From positions 3,560,082-3,624,081 of the forward strand of contig BCIA01000004.1 in assembly GCA_001599815.1 (NCBI GenBank): a stretch of DNA of 64,000 nt. The letters run 5' to 3'. Positions 11,053-23,180 of this stretch are shown piece by piece; the first letter of the stretch is position 1, and each line of letters starts with the position of its first letter. This stretch comes from Furcasterigmium furcatum. Taxonomy: Eukaryota > Ascomycota > Sordariomycetes > Glomerellales > Plectosphaerellaceae. A program made the translations under genes and the position numbers. Under the pieces are notes generated by a model that was not told the origin of the DNA, made no database searches, and worked only from the letters and a program-made list of their open reading frames with translations.

Positions 11053-12389
11053 GGTGAGGTTGTAGGGAATGCCCGAGAGAGAAAGACAGAAAGTGAGGTA
11101 GGAGGTGGCTGGTCTCTGTCTCTGCTGTTGAGCCTCAGTTGCCGAGAACGATTGCCCAGACTTATACCGCAAACTTGGCACTGCTCGGAGACGCTCCCAG
11201 GACGGCCGAGTCAGCACCGTGGACTCAGGCCGGGGCCGTATCTGGAGAAGCTGTGGAGAGAAAGCGGGTTGAGGGCATCCTGGGCGGCGACCGACATGGT
11301 TGTCCCCCGCGATGTGAGGGTCACGGCAAACTCCTCATCGGAGATCCCCCGACGGCATCACTCGCCACCCGCCGGGAGAGGTCCGAAGCACCACTCATGA
11401 CTCGGGAACGGTGGAATCTGCCAAACAGTTGAAAGGGAACCTGACAGCGCCGAACCTTCCGTCGCCCTAATGAATAATGAGCCGGAGTTTTGGGTGGTTG
11501 GCTTCCACTGGCGGGCTCTGGAGCCGGACGGATTCCAGGCTTGATGCGACGCAACGCAAGCCGGCAGCACAACCTGTGTTCAGCGGTCGGAGATGTGGAG
11601 CCGGTCCAATACGATCCCAGTGCGTCCTGACCATCGCGAGGTTTGCAGAAACACAAAGCAAACTGCTCACTATGTTGTGAGAATTTGATTCACCGTTAAA
11701 CATCCGGAAGCAAGCATCCTCTGGATTTCATGCTGAGCATTTGATCTGCTAACTAATCCCCGAACTCCGAGGGACCGACCCAAACCAATGAGGCGACAGC
11801 TCCATGATTATTGAGCAGTATCGAACGACCCTTGATGCATGGGACTCGGGAGAAGCATGGAAAGTGGCCGGATAGTGGGCGGCTGTAGCCGTGTCCCGGC
11901 TTGGCGGAGAGTGCCTGGGCTATCAAAGAAAGGCGGCCACTGATGAGCCGTTGATATTCAGTGGTTTGTTTCAATACGTGAGTTGGGATGCCGGCAAATG
12001 GGAGGTGAAGTGGTGAAAGTCAGGAAGGGGATGAGAATATGAACTGTTGCGGCATGTTCCAGGACGCGAGACGGTAACAGAATAAGCATGGAGGCGGCTT
12101 CACATCATGGCCGGACTATTCAATACTTAGAGTTCTTCCATTGAATGAGGTACCCCTAAGATGAATTTGTTTTCAAGATTATTCAGTTGTCCATGGATGG
12201 CTTCAACACTGGATGCCCTGGATGGGGCTCTCCGCTGACTCAGCAGCTCCTCTCGTCGTGAAGCCGAGACGGAGCATTTCCGAGCTGCACCTCCGACTTT
12301 CCCCAGATTCCGTCGCACGACCTGCACACTCGACCCGGGCGCAGTCCGTACTCGCCTATGCTATGAGACCTGGCTAAACGGCGACCGCA
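11053..12389. promoter_or_regulatory. Divergent intergenic region, sugar carrier / Zn2Cys6 gene
   Basis: About 1.34 kb between the carrier (reverse) and a Zn2Cys6 regulator (forward). Short overlapping open frames on both strands show no recognisable domain. I see no transposon ends, tRNA or strong repeats. It probably holds both promoters and long 5' untranslated regions. Confidence 0.45.
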
Positions 12390-14514
12390 ATGCCCAGTGC
12401 CGGGTCACTCTCGTCAGCCGATAGCCCGAACGCGTCGCGATCTCCCGCGAAGCGTGGGCAGGCCTGCGTGCGCTGCTGGAAGCGGAAGCAGAAAGTGAGC
12501 ATCCATTGCCACCCATCGTCACCTTTGAATTGAGTTGGTCCGTTTCGCTGACAATTGCTGCCAGTGTGACCGTGTATTGCCGGCCTGTTCTGCCTGCATC
12601 GATGTGGGAGCAGACTGCATCGCGCGCTCCCAAGACATCAGAAGCTTGCTGGCCGACGACGCCAGCCTCTCGCACTCATCCATCGCCAGGTAAACATGAG
12701 ACCAGCATCCATTCTCCGATCGCTAACACCCTCCAGCTATGTCGAATCTCTCAAGCGGCGGGTGGCCGAGCTCGAGAATGGCACGCTTTCCCCCCCGAGC
12801 AAGCGGCCTCGAACCACCTCGTACCAAGAGTCCGCCCTGATCGACAACAACGTCCACGGCGACAATGCCACGACTTCTGAGACGCTCGAGGGAACGCAGG
12901 ATGGGCAATCGGGCGAGGACTCCTCCGTGCGCGACACCATGGGCGCCATCGGGTTTCTCTCGAACAGCGCAATGGCCGAGCCCAGGCCGGGTCCCGGAGA
13001 AGCAACACCACACCGACTCGCTCTCGCCGACGTAGTCATGGCCACCCTCGCAGTTGCTGGGAGTGATCCTTCGACTGCGGGCCCATCTCAACCAACGTTA
13101 GTCCTCGGCGACCACCAGGTTCCGCTGTCACGAGAAAGCACCCTGGAACACTTTCGCCTGTTCCTGGACTGGGCGTTCTTCGTGCCGTATCTCGATCACG
13201 GCCGTTTGCTTGATCACTTCGAAGAGACTGTCTCCAAGCACGGGACCCCTATTTCCACAGATGTGTCGCCTTTGCACCGGTTCAATGCTTACATGGCCAT
13301 CGCGACTGGCATCATGATGTCCCCAGACGCAAACCGCCTGTCGTTCCTGGCCTCCAGCCTCCACGCGATTGCCATCAAGCTGCTGCCTCTGGTGCTTCGA
13401 TCACAAAATCAGCTTGAAGCCGTTCACGTCATGACCATGTTCCTGTTCTACTCGCTGTTCAGCTCGAGCGGAGGCTCGTCATGGCATCTGCTTGAACTCG
13501 CCATGAAGACGTGCATTGCTCTTGGTCTGCACAAAGATCTCGGAGCACAGGTTGGACCTGCTTTTGACGGAGACGTCGATCCCAGGTGGCTATTCTGGAC
13601 CTTGTACATGTTTGACCGGTATGATTTCTCCCAAACATGAATGTCTATGTCGACTTGGCTAATGCTATCCGGAAGCTCGCTGAGCTCAGTGATGGACCGA
13701 CCTTTCAGCATCCAAGACACCGATATCTCTCAGCAGGTACCCCCCGAAAGCGAGGCCGCGACTCCGTCCACGAGCGATGTTATGAGAACCAAACAAGCCT
13801 CAAGCCGCCATTTCATCCGACTAGCACAGCTCGTCTCGCACATCCGAGACAAGAACATCGTGGATCCCATGGCTTCATACCATAACCTTTGTTTCTGGCG
13901 AGATTCCCCGCCGCCCATCCGAGATGCGCCGGTCCAGCCGCGGTTGTGGGCCGATTACGTCGACCAGCTGGCTTGCAGGTCATTGATGCTGATTTCCAGT
14001 CCCATGCAGCAGGCACATACAAGCCCTGGCATTCTGAGGGGAACGGCGGAGGAGGTAGAGGCAGACACCATCGACTCTTGCAAGCGACTCATCAGCAACC
14101 TATACGATCGATCTGGCACGGGACACTCCGCGGTATCATTTGTGGACGCCTACGACATCCTCTCGGCCGTGGTCATACTCACATGCCTCTCACGCAGGCT
14201 CGGCAAGCAGGGCCCTCAGGATTCTGCGGGCGTCTTTGAGTCGATCAACAAGGCTTCCGCGGTGGTCACCCAGATTGCCGGGCGCTTCCCTGCCCTCCGG
14301 GCATTCCAGGAGCTTCTGCTCAAAATCTCCGGGAGGATGATGGAAGAGCACACCGGCCGAGCTCAGGTACGTTCTGACCTGTCCCGATGCAGCAGGAGTA
14401 GCATTTTGAATAGGGATGCTAATGGTCACATAGGAGTTCTGCAACACGCTCCAGGGCCTTCCGGTCATTATCCCGAGGCGTCTGCGGCAATTCATTCGAA
14501 ATGCCTTTCCCTGA
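12390..14514 (+). CDS. Zn2Cys6 transcription factor, coiled-coil linker, fungal TF domain
   Basis: Five exons (12390-12494, 12565-12689, 12737-13618, 13676-14366, 14434-14514), 627 residues. The first intron cuts the zinc cluster, and the second falls just before the linker. Joined, cysteines stand at 26, 29, 36, 43, 46 and 53 with CWKRKQKCDRVLPAC. The linker YVESLKRRVAELEN (about 77-90) is a classic short coiled coil for dimerisation. The middle homology region includes HLLELAMKTCIALGLHKDL and WTLYMFDRSLSSVMDRPFSI across exon junction 3/4, diagnostic of the Fungal_trans domain. The last exon (27 codons) ends RQFIRNAFP. The start is the only in-frame ATG ahead of the cluster. It is expected to be a nuclear regulator. 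The SMP-30-like gene lies 251 bp downstream on the same strand and could be a target. Confidence 0.88.
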
Positions 14515-14765
14515 CATGGAGCAGAAGACATGAATCGTCACTAACGAGGGCCTTTCGGCATTGCGGCACGCTATGCGGGGGGCGTCCGAAGCTTCGGACG
14601 GTCCCCGGTCGGCCGCTGGCTCTACCCCCAACTCTCTCCGCCCGTGACTGGCAGGTGAGGGGCAATCGGGCACGACAAAGGGATCATTTAGAGAGCGGAT
14701 GAGTCCAGAGGCATGGCGGGGCGGTCTGTCGCTGTCACCTCACTTGGCCCAGCTCAACCATCACC

Positions 14766-15756
14766 ATGAACTTCTACCCGCCACCGCCCGTGATTGAGGC
14801 CGAGGTCTTCCTCCGGATCCCAGACGAGAAGCGGTGCATCAATCAAGACTCGGAGTGGAGGGGCGGTTTTGCCCGGGCATTCCAATACATCTTCCTCGAG
14901 GGCCCAGTCGTCGATGATGAGGGAAACCTCTTCGTCGTCGATGTCCCGTATGGCAGGATTCTCAAGATCGACCCTGCGAAGAACGTCACTGTTGTTTGCA
15001 CCTGGGACGGCGAGCCGAACGGCCTCGTAGGCACTCACGACGGGCATCTCCTCGTTGCCGATTACAAGCAGGCAGGCCGTCTCATTTCCCCAGCCTCATA
15101 GACTTGACACTCACACCTCACAGGGCATCCTCTCTTTGGACCCCAGCACTGGGAAGATCTCGCCCAAACTCACCCGCAACAATCTGGAGAGATTCAAAGG
15201 GCCCAATGACCTCATCGTCGACTCCCAGCAGAATGTCTACTTCACCGACCAGGGCCAAACCGGCATGACTGACCAGACCGGCCGCGTCTACCGCCTCTCG
15301 CCGACCGGCAAGCTCGACATGCTCATCTCCAATGGCGCATCCCCCAACGGGCTCTGTCTGTCACTTGACGAACGCTTCCTCTACGTCGCCATGACGCGTG
15401 CAAACCAAGTGTGGCGCTGCCCCCTTCACGCCGACGGATCCACGTCCAAAGTCGGCGTTTTTTTCCAGTCATTCGGAAACGTGGGACCCGATGGCCTCAC
15501 CCTCGACGAGGAAGGAAATTTGTTCATCTGCCAGCCGAGCCTGGGGAGCATTTTCGTCGTCGACACGCACGGCGTCCCGAAGGCGCGGATCGTCAGCGGA
15601 TCCAAGGGCATCAACTTGACGAATTGCTGCTTCGGGGGCAAGGAGCATAAGACGCTGTACATCACGGACAGCCTGGAAGGAAACATCCAGACGGTGGAGT
15701 GGCACTGCCGCGGTGCAGTGAAGGCCCCGAAGCTGCGGACAACCGCCAACGTTTGA
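14766..15756 (+). CDS. SMP-30/gluconolactonase-like six-bladed beta-propeller protein
   Basis: Two exons, 14766-15071 and 15124-15756, 312 residues. The intron appears to use a GC donor (CAG/GCAGGC) and a normal AG. This is the only in-phase solution I find, and it gives LLVADYKQ-GILSLDPSTGK, as expected between two propeller blades. Recurring blade motifs are present: EGPVVDDEGNLFVVDV, GPNDLIVDSQQNVYFTD, GASPNGLCLSLDERFLYVA, GPDGLTLDEEGNLFI. Conserved Glu, Asn and Asp residues at these places bind the metal in the family. By family it hydrolyses sugar-acid or other lactones, probably in the cytosol (no signal peptide). The substrate is unknown. A proposed partner is the regulator just upstream. 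Confidence 0.85.
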
Positions 15757-16562
15757 GCCTCTGCGATCAGCCGGCTTATCGGCTGTTAGAGCTTGTTGGC
15801 ACATCGGTGGCTGGGGTGGCGTAGCCGCCTTGCGATGAGATCTTGAATGCCTCGTGTGCAAACGTTGCGGCTGCGAGCCAGAGGTTAATCTCCAAAACCG
15901 TTGGGCCAAGACATACCATGGGCACGCGGCACACATCTAGATGGGCCAGAGGCCGAGGCCCAGAAACCTTTTCAAATATCAACACCTGTTGCCAACGACG
16001 GTCTCCATCATGTGTGAGTGAACTACACTTCCAATCCGCTTCGGACGACCGGGCTGCAGAATGGACTGCGGACCATACTGGCCTCTCCGACTCAACTCAC
16101 GACGTGACGCCCAAGAAAAATCTGCAGGAAAACCTGGCCGCCTGGTCCTGCCGCCACAACACACCACTTATTCCGTCGAAAGGCTCTGGCCAAGTCTATA
16201 CACTAGAATCATTTGCGCATTGACAGCCTTCCACAACCACGGCGGCGCCTCCATGTGATCAGCGGACTTTGCGATGGGTCCGAAGGAGGACCGGCCAGGC
16301 GCTGATTGTTGGGAGATCAGTAGACATGAAGAGTCACACGACATATCCAAGCCTCGAAAGTTTTTCTGGGAGGAGGCTCGCAGGAGTTTAAATCATCCAT
16401 GGTCGCCACGTTGGCAGCACATTGCTCTTGAACCTAGATATCTCAAGGTCAGCGCCGCTGGGAGAGCTTCCAAGCTCCTCACAAACAACACCCAGAAACC
16501 ATTCCTCTGCTCCCACATCGACAAGACTATTGCGACGCTTGGTTCGTCGGGTGCCGCGCGAT
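15757..16562. other. Intergenic region
   Basis: About 0.8 kb between the lactonase-like gene and the next forward gene. I see only short open frames without recognisable domains; it probably holds a 3' UTR and a promoter. Confidence 0.4.
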
Positions 16563-17743
16563 ATGGCCAACCACCATGGCGCGTCTCCGAGTGGCAGCGG
16601 CTTCGCGGGCTCGACTCTTCCTCTCGTCCCCGAGAATGAAGCCCTGAATTTCCCCCCTGGGACGATTTCCCCGGCGACCATGACGAGCAGCAACTCTCCC
16701 CCAGACGGGATGCCTCCTCCACAGGAGACGGCGAATTCCATTCCCCCTCAGCCTCCCGCGGCTGCGAATCACTATCTCGGTGCTCGTCCCGCAGCTTGGA
16801 ACTATCGTCTCCGAGCTGCGAACCCTCCTCTCTACCACCAACCTGCACCTCTCATGGAACCACCTGGACTTCAGCCTCCGGGCCAAGTTCGCTCATTCCA
16901 ACACTTCACATTCAACTGCGGGACGATCACGTCAGATCCGGACCAACAGAAAGTCCTCCTCCTGCAAGATCGCACTTCTTGGCAGTTTGCCCTCCCGCAA
17001 ATGGGGAAAAACCCGTGCGAGTCCCAAGAGTGGGCTGCCATCAGGGCAACCATGGTCCTTACTGGGGTCTATCCGACCCTTCTTCAGACAAGCTACATCA
17101 TGAGGCATCTAGGCCCCGTGGACTACGGCCCCCTGGCTGTGAATGATCCGGTGTTGGTCCAGCTTATGTCGACTCCCCACCCCCTCCAGGAGGCTTGCGA
17201 CAATACTGCCGGAATCAACGACATGTTCCATATCATATTCTGGGTATGTTATCCCGGAGTTCACGTTCCCCTTTTCTGGTTGTTTTGGAAGCTTTGCGAC
17301 CCGTCTAGGCTTGTCAGGCACGACGAGTAGCTCATGATACTTCCACGCGAGGCAGTGCGTTCGCTAACTCAGGGGGTTCATAGTACATCGCTACGGCCGA
17401 TTCGACGATTCCGTTGCCCGAGGTGACGGACGAGAACAGCATGTATGTTCCCCGCTGGGTGCCATACGTACCGCGTCTCAGAGATTGGGTTTCTCCGGGG
17501 AATATGGACCTCATTTCGGCAGGATACTTTATGGCGGAGCGAACCCGCGACATGATCAGAAGGGAGGCAGCCGCAGCCGCAGCGGCAGAGGCAGCGGTAC
17601 CGGCTCAGCATTTTGGATTCTACACATCGGAGGAAGCGGCAGCAGCAGAGGCAGTGGCTCAGCAAGATGGGCTCTACACATCAGCGGAAGCGGCAGAGGC
17701 AGTGGCGGCGGCAGCCGCAGCGTCTCAGCAAGGTGGATTCTAG
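16563..17743 (+). CDS. Hypothetical protein, proline-rich N-terminus and degenerate alanine-rich repeat tail
   Basis: Two exons, 16563-17243 and 17384-17743, with a 140-nt intron (branch site GCTAACTC) joining IIFW to YIATADSTIP; about 346 residues. The N-terminal 110 residues are proline/serine rich and low complexity. A globular-looking centre follows (about 120-290; FQHFTFNCGTITSDPDQQ, WVPYVPRLRDWVSPGNMD). The tail is alanine-rich with a degenerate repeat of the type (F/L)YTS(E/A)EAAxAEAVAQQ, seen about twice, underlain by AGCGGCAG-rich DNA. No family is recognised. The start is the first in-frame ATG; an upstream spliced start cannot be excluded. No signal peptide or membrane segment is evident. 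Confidence 0.6.
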
Positions 17744-18363
17744 GTTGGCGGGGGGTTGTCGGTGGGGGACGGTGACGGTGAGGGGACGTGGAATTCGAGG
17801 GTGCACCCATGGACGGCTCTTTTGAAGCCAATTTGTTTTGACTTGCTTGGTGAAGGGGTCGGAGAGCGGACGAGAGCTGACGCGGACGGGCGGGACATGC
17901 TTCATTTGGATGTGCGCTGGTTGAGAGTTGAAAGGGGGTCGCGGACGTTGAACCCGTTGTTGGTATTGGAACGGTGCAGTGGACAGTCGTATAAGTCGCG
18001 AAGTATGACAAAGTTGACATCGCTTACACTCGTAAACGCCGGTGCCCGGCTGCCTTGGGAACGAGCCGCCCCGAGGCCAAGAAACATGCCGCTTCGGCAC
18101 CGCTGCGACTTCGTTTCTCGGCTTCGCATAGTCCCTCGTACCTCCACACCACACCACCAGAGCCCGGGCACAACGCCAAGCAAATACCGGGCTAATCAAC
18201 AGCGCGCCTCCATGAGGAGGCGGCAGCTATGCTCTAGTCCGTGTGCTTAAAAGCGCGCCAGACCTCGAGCTACTTTTATCGTTAGTTCTTCGACAATCGC
18301 GTGTCTTCTCGTTCTCTTGTCCACGCCTGCTCAGCGACATCTCAACGACAAGCCTCCGCCGCC
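17744..18363. promoter_or_regulatory. Intergenic region / upstream of RTA1-like gene
   Basis: About 0.6 kb between two forward genes. It begins G-rich and becomes pyrimidine-rich (CT-rich) just before the start codon at 18364, typical of a fungal 5' leader. No gene seen. Confidence 0.4.
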
Positions 18364-19439
18364 ATGTCTTCCGAAGACTACGAACCTCCCTCCTACTTCA
18401 ACTGCGACGAGGTCAACGAGCGGTGCCCCGTCGAAGCGACAATCTTCGGCGACTACTTCACTCAGGGCGCCTGCATCTTCTTCGTCGCCGCCTACGGCAT
18501 CCTGCTCCTCGCCCAGGGCTACTTCGGCTGGCGCTTGAAGTCCTGGGGCTTCGTCTGCAGTCTTGCCGCCGGCGCCGTCCTCGAGTTCGTGGGCTACGTC
18601 GGCCGGACGGTCCTCGCTACGAACCCGTGGAACTTTGGCGCCTTCGTCATCCAGAACCTCTTCCTAGTGCTCGGTCCGACGGTGGTGGCCGCGGCCATCT
18701 CGGTCACCTTCAAGCACCTCGTGCTGTACTACGGCAGCCAGTGGTCCCTCATCAAGCCTAGACTCTACCCGTGGATCTTCGTCGGAACGGATGTCATTTC
18801 CCTCCTCATCCAGATGGCGGGCGGCGGCGTCGCCGCCATGGCGACGGGCGGCGAGGATCCGGCCATGATGGACCTGGGCAACAACCTCATGCTGGCCGGC
18901 GTCTGCTTCCAGGTCGTCAACATGGTCTTCTGCGGCGGCCTCATCCTGTCGTATGCCTGGCGCCGCCGCCAGAACAAGGTCAAGCCCGGCATGCTGACAG
19001 ATGACTCTGCGCAGGAGAGCTCTGGTGCCTCCGACCAGGGTTTCGTCCCGGCTGCTTACACGACGAGCACCTACGCAGAGAAGCAGCGGACGAAGTGGTT
19101 CGTCTGGGCCCTCGTGACGGCGTACATGGCCATCATCGCGCGATGCGCTTACCGGTTCGTCGAAACAGACACCTCTCACACATACGCAGACAATGCTGAC
19201 GTTTCCCGCCTCGCAGAATCCCCGAGATGTCCATGGGCTGGGGCAGCGACCTGCAGAAGAACGAGACGACGTTCCTCGTCCTCGACGGCGGCATGATCCT
19301 GACCTCGGTGCTGGTCCTGACGGTGTTCCACCCGACCAACTTCTTCCCCTTCATGGGCAAGCACTTTGCGCCCGTGGAGGGACACTCGACCACGCAGCCT
19401 ACCGAGACCGCCGAGACTGTATCTGAGCGCAAGCATTGA
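18364..19439 (+). CDS. RTA1-like seven-transmembrane protein
   Basis: Two exons, 18364-19154 and 19217-19439, 337 residues. Hydrophobic segments alternate with family signatures: YGILLLAQGYFGWRLKSW, EFVGYVGRTVLATNPWN, IQNLFLVLGPTVVAAAISVTF, FVGTDVISLLIQMAGGGVAA, LMLAGVCFQVVNMV, then RCAYR-IPEMSMGWGSDLQKNET across the exon junction and FLVLDGGMILTSVLVLTVFHP. The RCxYR..E motif and the closing FHP are diagnostic of the RTA1/RSB1 family. Family members are linked to lipid translocation, stress and resistance to toxic compounds at the plasma membrane. A glycine-free acidic/serine loop (about 220-255) precedes segment 6. The ligand is unknown. Confidence 0.92.
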
Positions 19440-20005
19440 GCAGGGATGATGGCCCGACTCGTGCACGTCTCTCCGCGAGGGCGGTGTACAAAGGATTTTC
19501 TCGCATGTTCATAAGTACCTAGACTGGTAGACGGATAGATAAGGCGGCGTTGGTGGCTGTGTTCTCGATTAATTTACACGGGTGCGGAAGTCCGGGTCTC
19601 GCGATGGTGATGTGATGCGAGTAAAGATTCCAATGTCCCAAGATAATTACTTCTAGCGCGTCGTCACCTCACCCTTGGCAGCATGAATCAGGTTAGACCG
19701 TGCGTCGTCGGGTTCGTATCTCGGGTTCGTATCTCGGACCTCGGACCTCCACACTCGTCCTCCTTTCTCGCGACATTCACCTCCTCCGGACAGGCAGCAG
19801 CCAAACAGCCTCCCGCTCCCTCCGCAAGTGTGTTTAGAAGGAGGATTTCCCGCTTCGCTTCACACGATCATTCGTTGTTTCTATCCGAAGTCTGGCTGCT
19901 CACCGCGCGTTGACCGACGCCCGGCTGACTCTGAACCACTTCCCTTCCTTCACTCAGCACAGGAGTGCCCCTGGCCCCCTGTCAGGGCCCAGCGGTAATC
20001 CTGAG
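19440..20005. promoter_or_regulatory. Upstream region of Zn2Cys6 gene
   Basis: 566 bp between the RTA1-like gene and the next regulator on the same strand. It contains a short tandem duplication at 19708-19733 and a long CT-rich leader. No gene supported. Confidence 0.4.
19708..19747. repeat. Short tandem duplications
   Basis: The 13-mer TCGGGTTCGTATC occurs twice head to tail (19708-19720, 19721-19733), followed at once by a twice-repeated TCGGACC. It lies upstream of the Zn2Cys6 start at 20006. Probably replication slippage. Confidence 0.7.
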
Positions 20006-21453
20006 ATGTCCCCGGCTGCTTCGGGGCCCTTGTCCGTCCGGAGGGCTCACACGAAATCGCGAAAAGGCTGCGACGACTGCAAGAGACGGAAAGTAAAAGT
20101 GAGTCCATGTCGCTGTACATGTCTCAGCGTCAGACCACGCATGCCCCATCATACCACGTCCTCGAGTCCCTGCATGCGGCTCAACTAACCCTTGCTTTCC
20201 CGTAGTGTGATGAGACCTACCCTTCATGCCGCCACTGTACTCGACGTGGCATAACCTGCAGTTTGTCTGTCTCACGACATGGATCCAACCTCCCGCCTCC
20301 CGGGTCGGACCGCTCCGTCGGGTCCTCTGACAACCAGAACACGACCCCCGCGGGGGTCGATCTGCAGAACTTCGCTCATATCGACGTTCTTGTACACCGG
20401 TGGCAGTCTCGGCCGTCCATCGCCCAAACATGGGGCTACGGGCTCGAGCTCATGCACCACTACGCCACCGTCACGGCCGACACGATGGCGTACCGACCCG
20501 ACCTGCAATATGTCTGGCGCGTCGTGATCCCAGAGATAGCCTACGACTCGTCCTTTGCGATGCAGATCATCCTCGCAACCAGCGCGTCCCACAAGGCCTA
20601 CCTCCTACCCTCCCAGAGGGAAAAGTATGCCAACCTCGCCGTCTACCACCAGACGGCCGGCCTGGAGGGCTTTCGGGCTGCACTCACCGACATGAAGGCG
20701 CACGACTGGAAGCATCTCTTCGTCGTCTCTACCATGGTTGTCCTGAGCAACAGCTTTCTTCAGCAGGGGACAGAACCCGAGCATCGGGATATCGGCACCC
20801 CGGAAGCACTGGATTGCTTCGTGTTCATCCGCGGCGTTCGGACGCTGATGACGGCTCTCGAGCCGCGACTCAACGGTACACGCCTGAATCCAATGGGCAC
20901 TGGCGTTTACGCAACAGACGAAGAGTATGAGCGAGGGATTCGGTAAGACAAACCCGTGGCCCGGTAGTTCAGTTGGCTTCTTGCTCTCGTGATCGCAGAC
21001 TCACTGATATTCTCCAGCCTCGTTGCCTGGGACAAGTCCGCCCTCCCCAGAGACTTGCACCAGGCCCTCGACAAACTAGATGCATTCTACTCGAGTTTGT
21101 TGTCGGGGGACAAGGAGAAGGACTACCTTGCCGCCGTGAAAGAGCTCCGGCGGAGTTCGTACGGGGTCGGCCAGGCGGGCGCGCATCCAGAGGTCGGCAT
21201 GGTCATGGTCGCGGCGTACACGATCCCCGACAACGTCATGAGAGACCTGCTGGCCCTGGAGCCCTTCGCCATGGTGTTCCTGGCGTACTTTTCCGTCTTT
21301 CTCGCGCTCTTGGAATCTCGGTTCTGGTTCCTGGCGCGGCGACCGATGAGGTGGTTCGAGATCATCGACGCCAAGCTGGAGAACCTCCCACAGCATCTGG
21401 AGATCGTCCAGTGGGCGCGCGTGCAGGTGTTTGAGTTGTACGGGCCTTTGTAG
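20006..21453 (+). CDS. Zn2Cys6 transcription factor, sterol-uptake-regulator-like
   Basis: Three exons (20006-20098, 20206-20942, 21018-21453; introns 107 and 75 nt), 421 residues. Intron 1, with branch site AACTAACC, splits the zinc cluster, whose joined cysteines are at 22, 25, 32, 39, 42 and 49 (GCDDCKRRKVKCDETYPSC). The regulatory part resembles the short Upc2/sterol-uptake control class: LMHHYATVTADTM, IILATSASHKAYLLP, LSNSFLQQG, and RPMRWFEIIDAKLENLPQHL near the end. The basic stretch TKSRKG precedes the cluster. The ATG at 20006 is the closest in-frame start. Nothing in the immediate surroundings points to sterol metabolism apart from the RTA1-like lipid-transport protein just upstream. 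Confidence 0.88.
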
Positions 21454-21697
21454 GATGCATGGGCCGGGTGGCGACCTCTGGCAATACGCTGGCAGGTGTC
21501 TACACGGACAAAGACAGTTGACGTTCGGTCAGATCGCGCGCAGCCAAAAGCAAAGGCCCGTGTTATTATCAATCATTTCGTCTGACTCCAGTTCCCGGCC
21601 CCGCGATCAGGGTATCATCGCTAACAATCTCCCAATACAAAGTCGATCGAACTCCCGTGCCCACCAGAACCGTCCGAGTTCCGCAGCCGGCACCCAG

Positions 21698-22072
21698 CTA
21701 CGCACTGCCGCCCGCGTCGCCGATCCAAGCGGTCGCTGGGGGAACCACGGCGACCCTGATCGTCCTCGTCTCGATGATCTGCCCCTTCTCGTTCGTGTGG
21801 TACGTCACGCCCTCCGTGTCCTGGAGCTGTTCCCTCCGCTGCAGGGCAGGGTTCTTGAGGCTGTTGAAGAACGACTTGACTTTGCCGGGCGGCTTCTGCT
21901 GCTTCGGCTCAGGGATGAAGTCGACGACTCTCGTAGTGGTGCGGAAGTATGTCCTGGCGCCGCCGCGGGCGACGAGCTCCCGCTCGTAGTTGGGGTCTAG
22001 CTCCTCGGGCGAACGGTGGACTGCATCAATGTGGCCGTGGCGTGCAAGGAGTTCATTGACGGTGGCAGGCAT
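21698..22072 (-). CDS. Small hypothetical protein, 124 aa
   Basis: A single uninterrupted reverse frame of 124 codons with a balanced amino-acid composition, unlike the Arg/Ser/Pro-rich noise frames around it: MPATVNELLARHGHID at the start, FFNSLKNPALQRREQLQDTE in the middle and a beta-like stretch TRTIRVAVVP near the end. No signal peptide, membrane segment or known domain is visible. A TATA-like box lies 125-130 bp upstream (22197-22202), which supports a real promoter. It lies tail to tail with the Zn2Cys6 gene ending at 21453. Function unknown. Confidence 0.55.
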   Translation of the reverse strand: MPATVNELLARHGHIDAVHRSPEELDPNYERELVARGGARTYFRTTTRVVDFIPEPKQQKPPGKVKSFFNSLKNPALQRREQLQDTEGVTYHTNEKGQIIETRTIRVAVVPPATAWIGDAGGSA

Positions 22073-22196
22073 GTTGGAGGTTTGCGTTGCAGCGGGTTGT
22101 CTTGCAGGTTGCGAGTTACGGGTTGCGGGTCAGGATGAGGGAAGAGGAGATTGTGCGGAAGAGAGACGGTGTTGAAGCTCAAGCTACCGCTCAGTC

Positions 22197-22202
22197 TTTA
22201 TA
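22197..22202 (-). promoter_or_regulatory. TATA box of the 124-aa gene
   Basis: TATAAA on the reverse strand, 125-130 bp upstream of the ATG at 22072. The spacing is usual for a fungal TATA box with a leader of about 80-100 nt. Confidence 0.4.
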
Positions 22203-23180
22203 TCGAGCGAGCCTGATTACAATAGGACTCGTATGATTCATCGTTTTGGCATGCCTGTCCGTTGGTAATACACCTGCGGTTGGCGCTGGCGGGGTGGCGG
22301 TGCCGGTTCACGTGCATGACCTGCAAATTCGATCACAGGGTCTAGACGGCTTAGCGAGCTTGTCCGCGTATCAGCGTGAATATGGTAAAGCCGAGCAAAG
22401 CTCCCCCTGTATTCACCGCATCCTGGTTGGGCTGTTGGCCAGGATGCAATTCAGCCGGCCATACCCGGGCGATTGGCGGCGCATGCCATGCAGCCTTGGA
22501 CATATTAAACTGAGGCCCCCGACAAGGCGGCACCGAGGGCTTTTACGTGAACTTGGCAAACGGCATCGCCGGCAGGGGCTGGGTGCGCTTGCGTGTACAC
22601 CCTTGGCGCCAGAACAGCGAGGTCAGCATGAGTTCGTTCTCGATAATTCCACGAGCGCGCCATGTTGGTGGTCTCCCAGGCTTATGTGACTCAACCTACG
22701 CATGGATTCGATTGAAGGTCTCGCATCTGCTGAGAAAGTGTTCTCTTGAAGGGCCATGAAGACAACATGTCAGGGTACTTGGAAACTCAGGCCGAATGGA
22801 ATCCAGGCGCCAACTGCTGCTGCAACAAGCATCAGGCTGTTGGCGAGCTGGAAAGGTCGAAGAACAGCAGACGTCTGGAGATGCGTAGAGGTGACTTGGA
22901 GACTGGGATGGAGATGGAGACAGTTGTGAGAGCTGAAGTTCAATGAACCGCCCATCGAGTGCCCCCCTTCCTAATCACCACCGGAAGGTCTGACGAAGTT
23001 GTTTCAGCCGCATCATGGAACACATTCGGATCCGAGAAAGATCGGATTCTAGAACCCCGGATCCCGCCCACTTAAGCTTTCTGGTCGTGGGATCCTCGCT
23101 CCGTCTCTGTCATAATAGGTGCGCACTCCGGGGCAGACGGGGTATCATCAACAGGGGACAGACCTACCCGAGGTGGGCCG

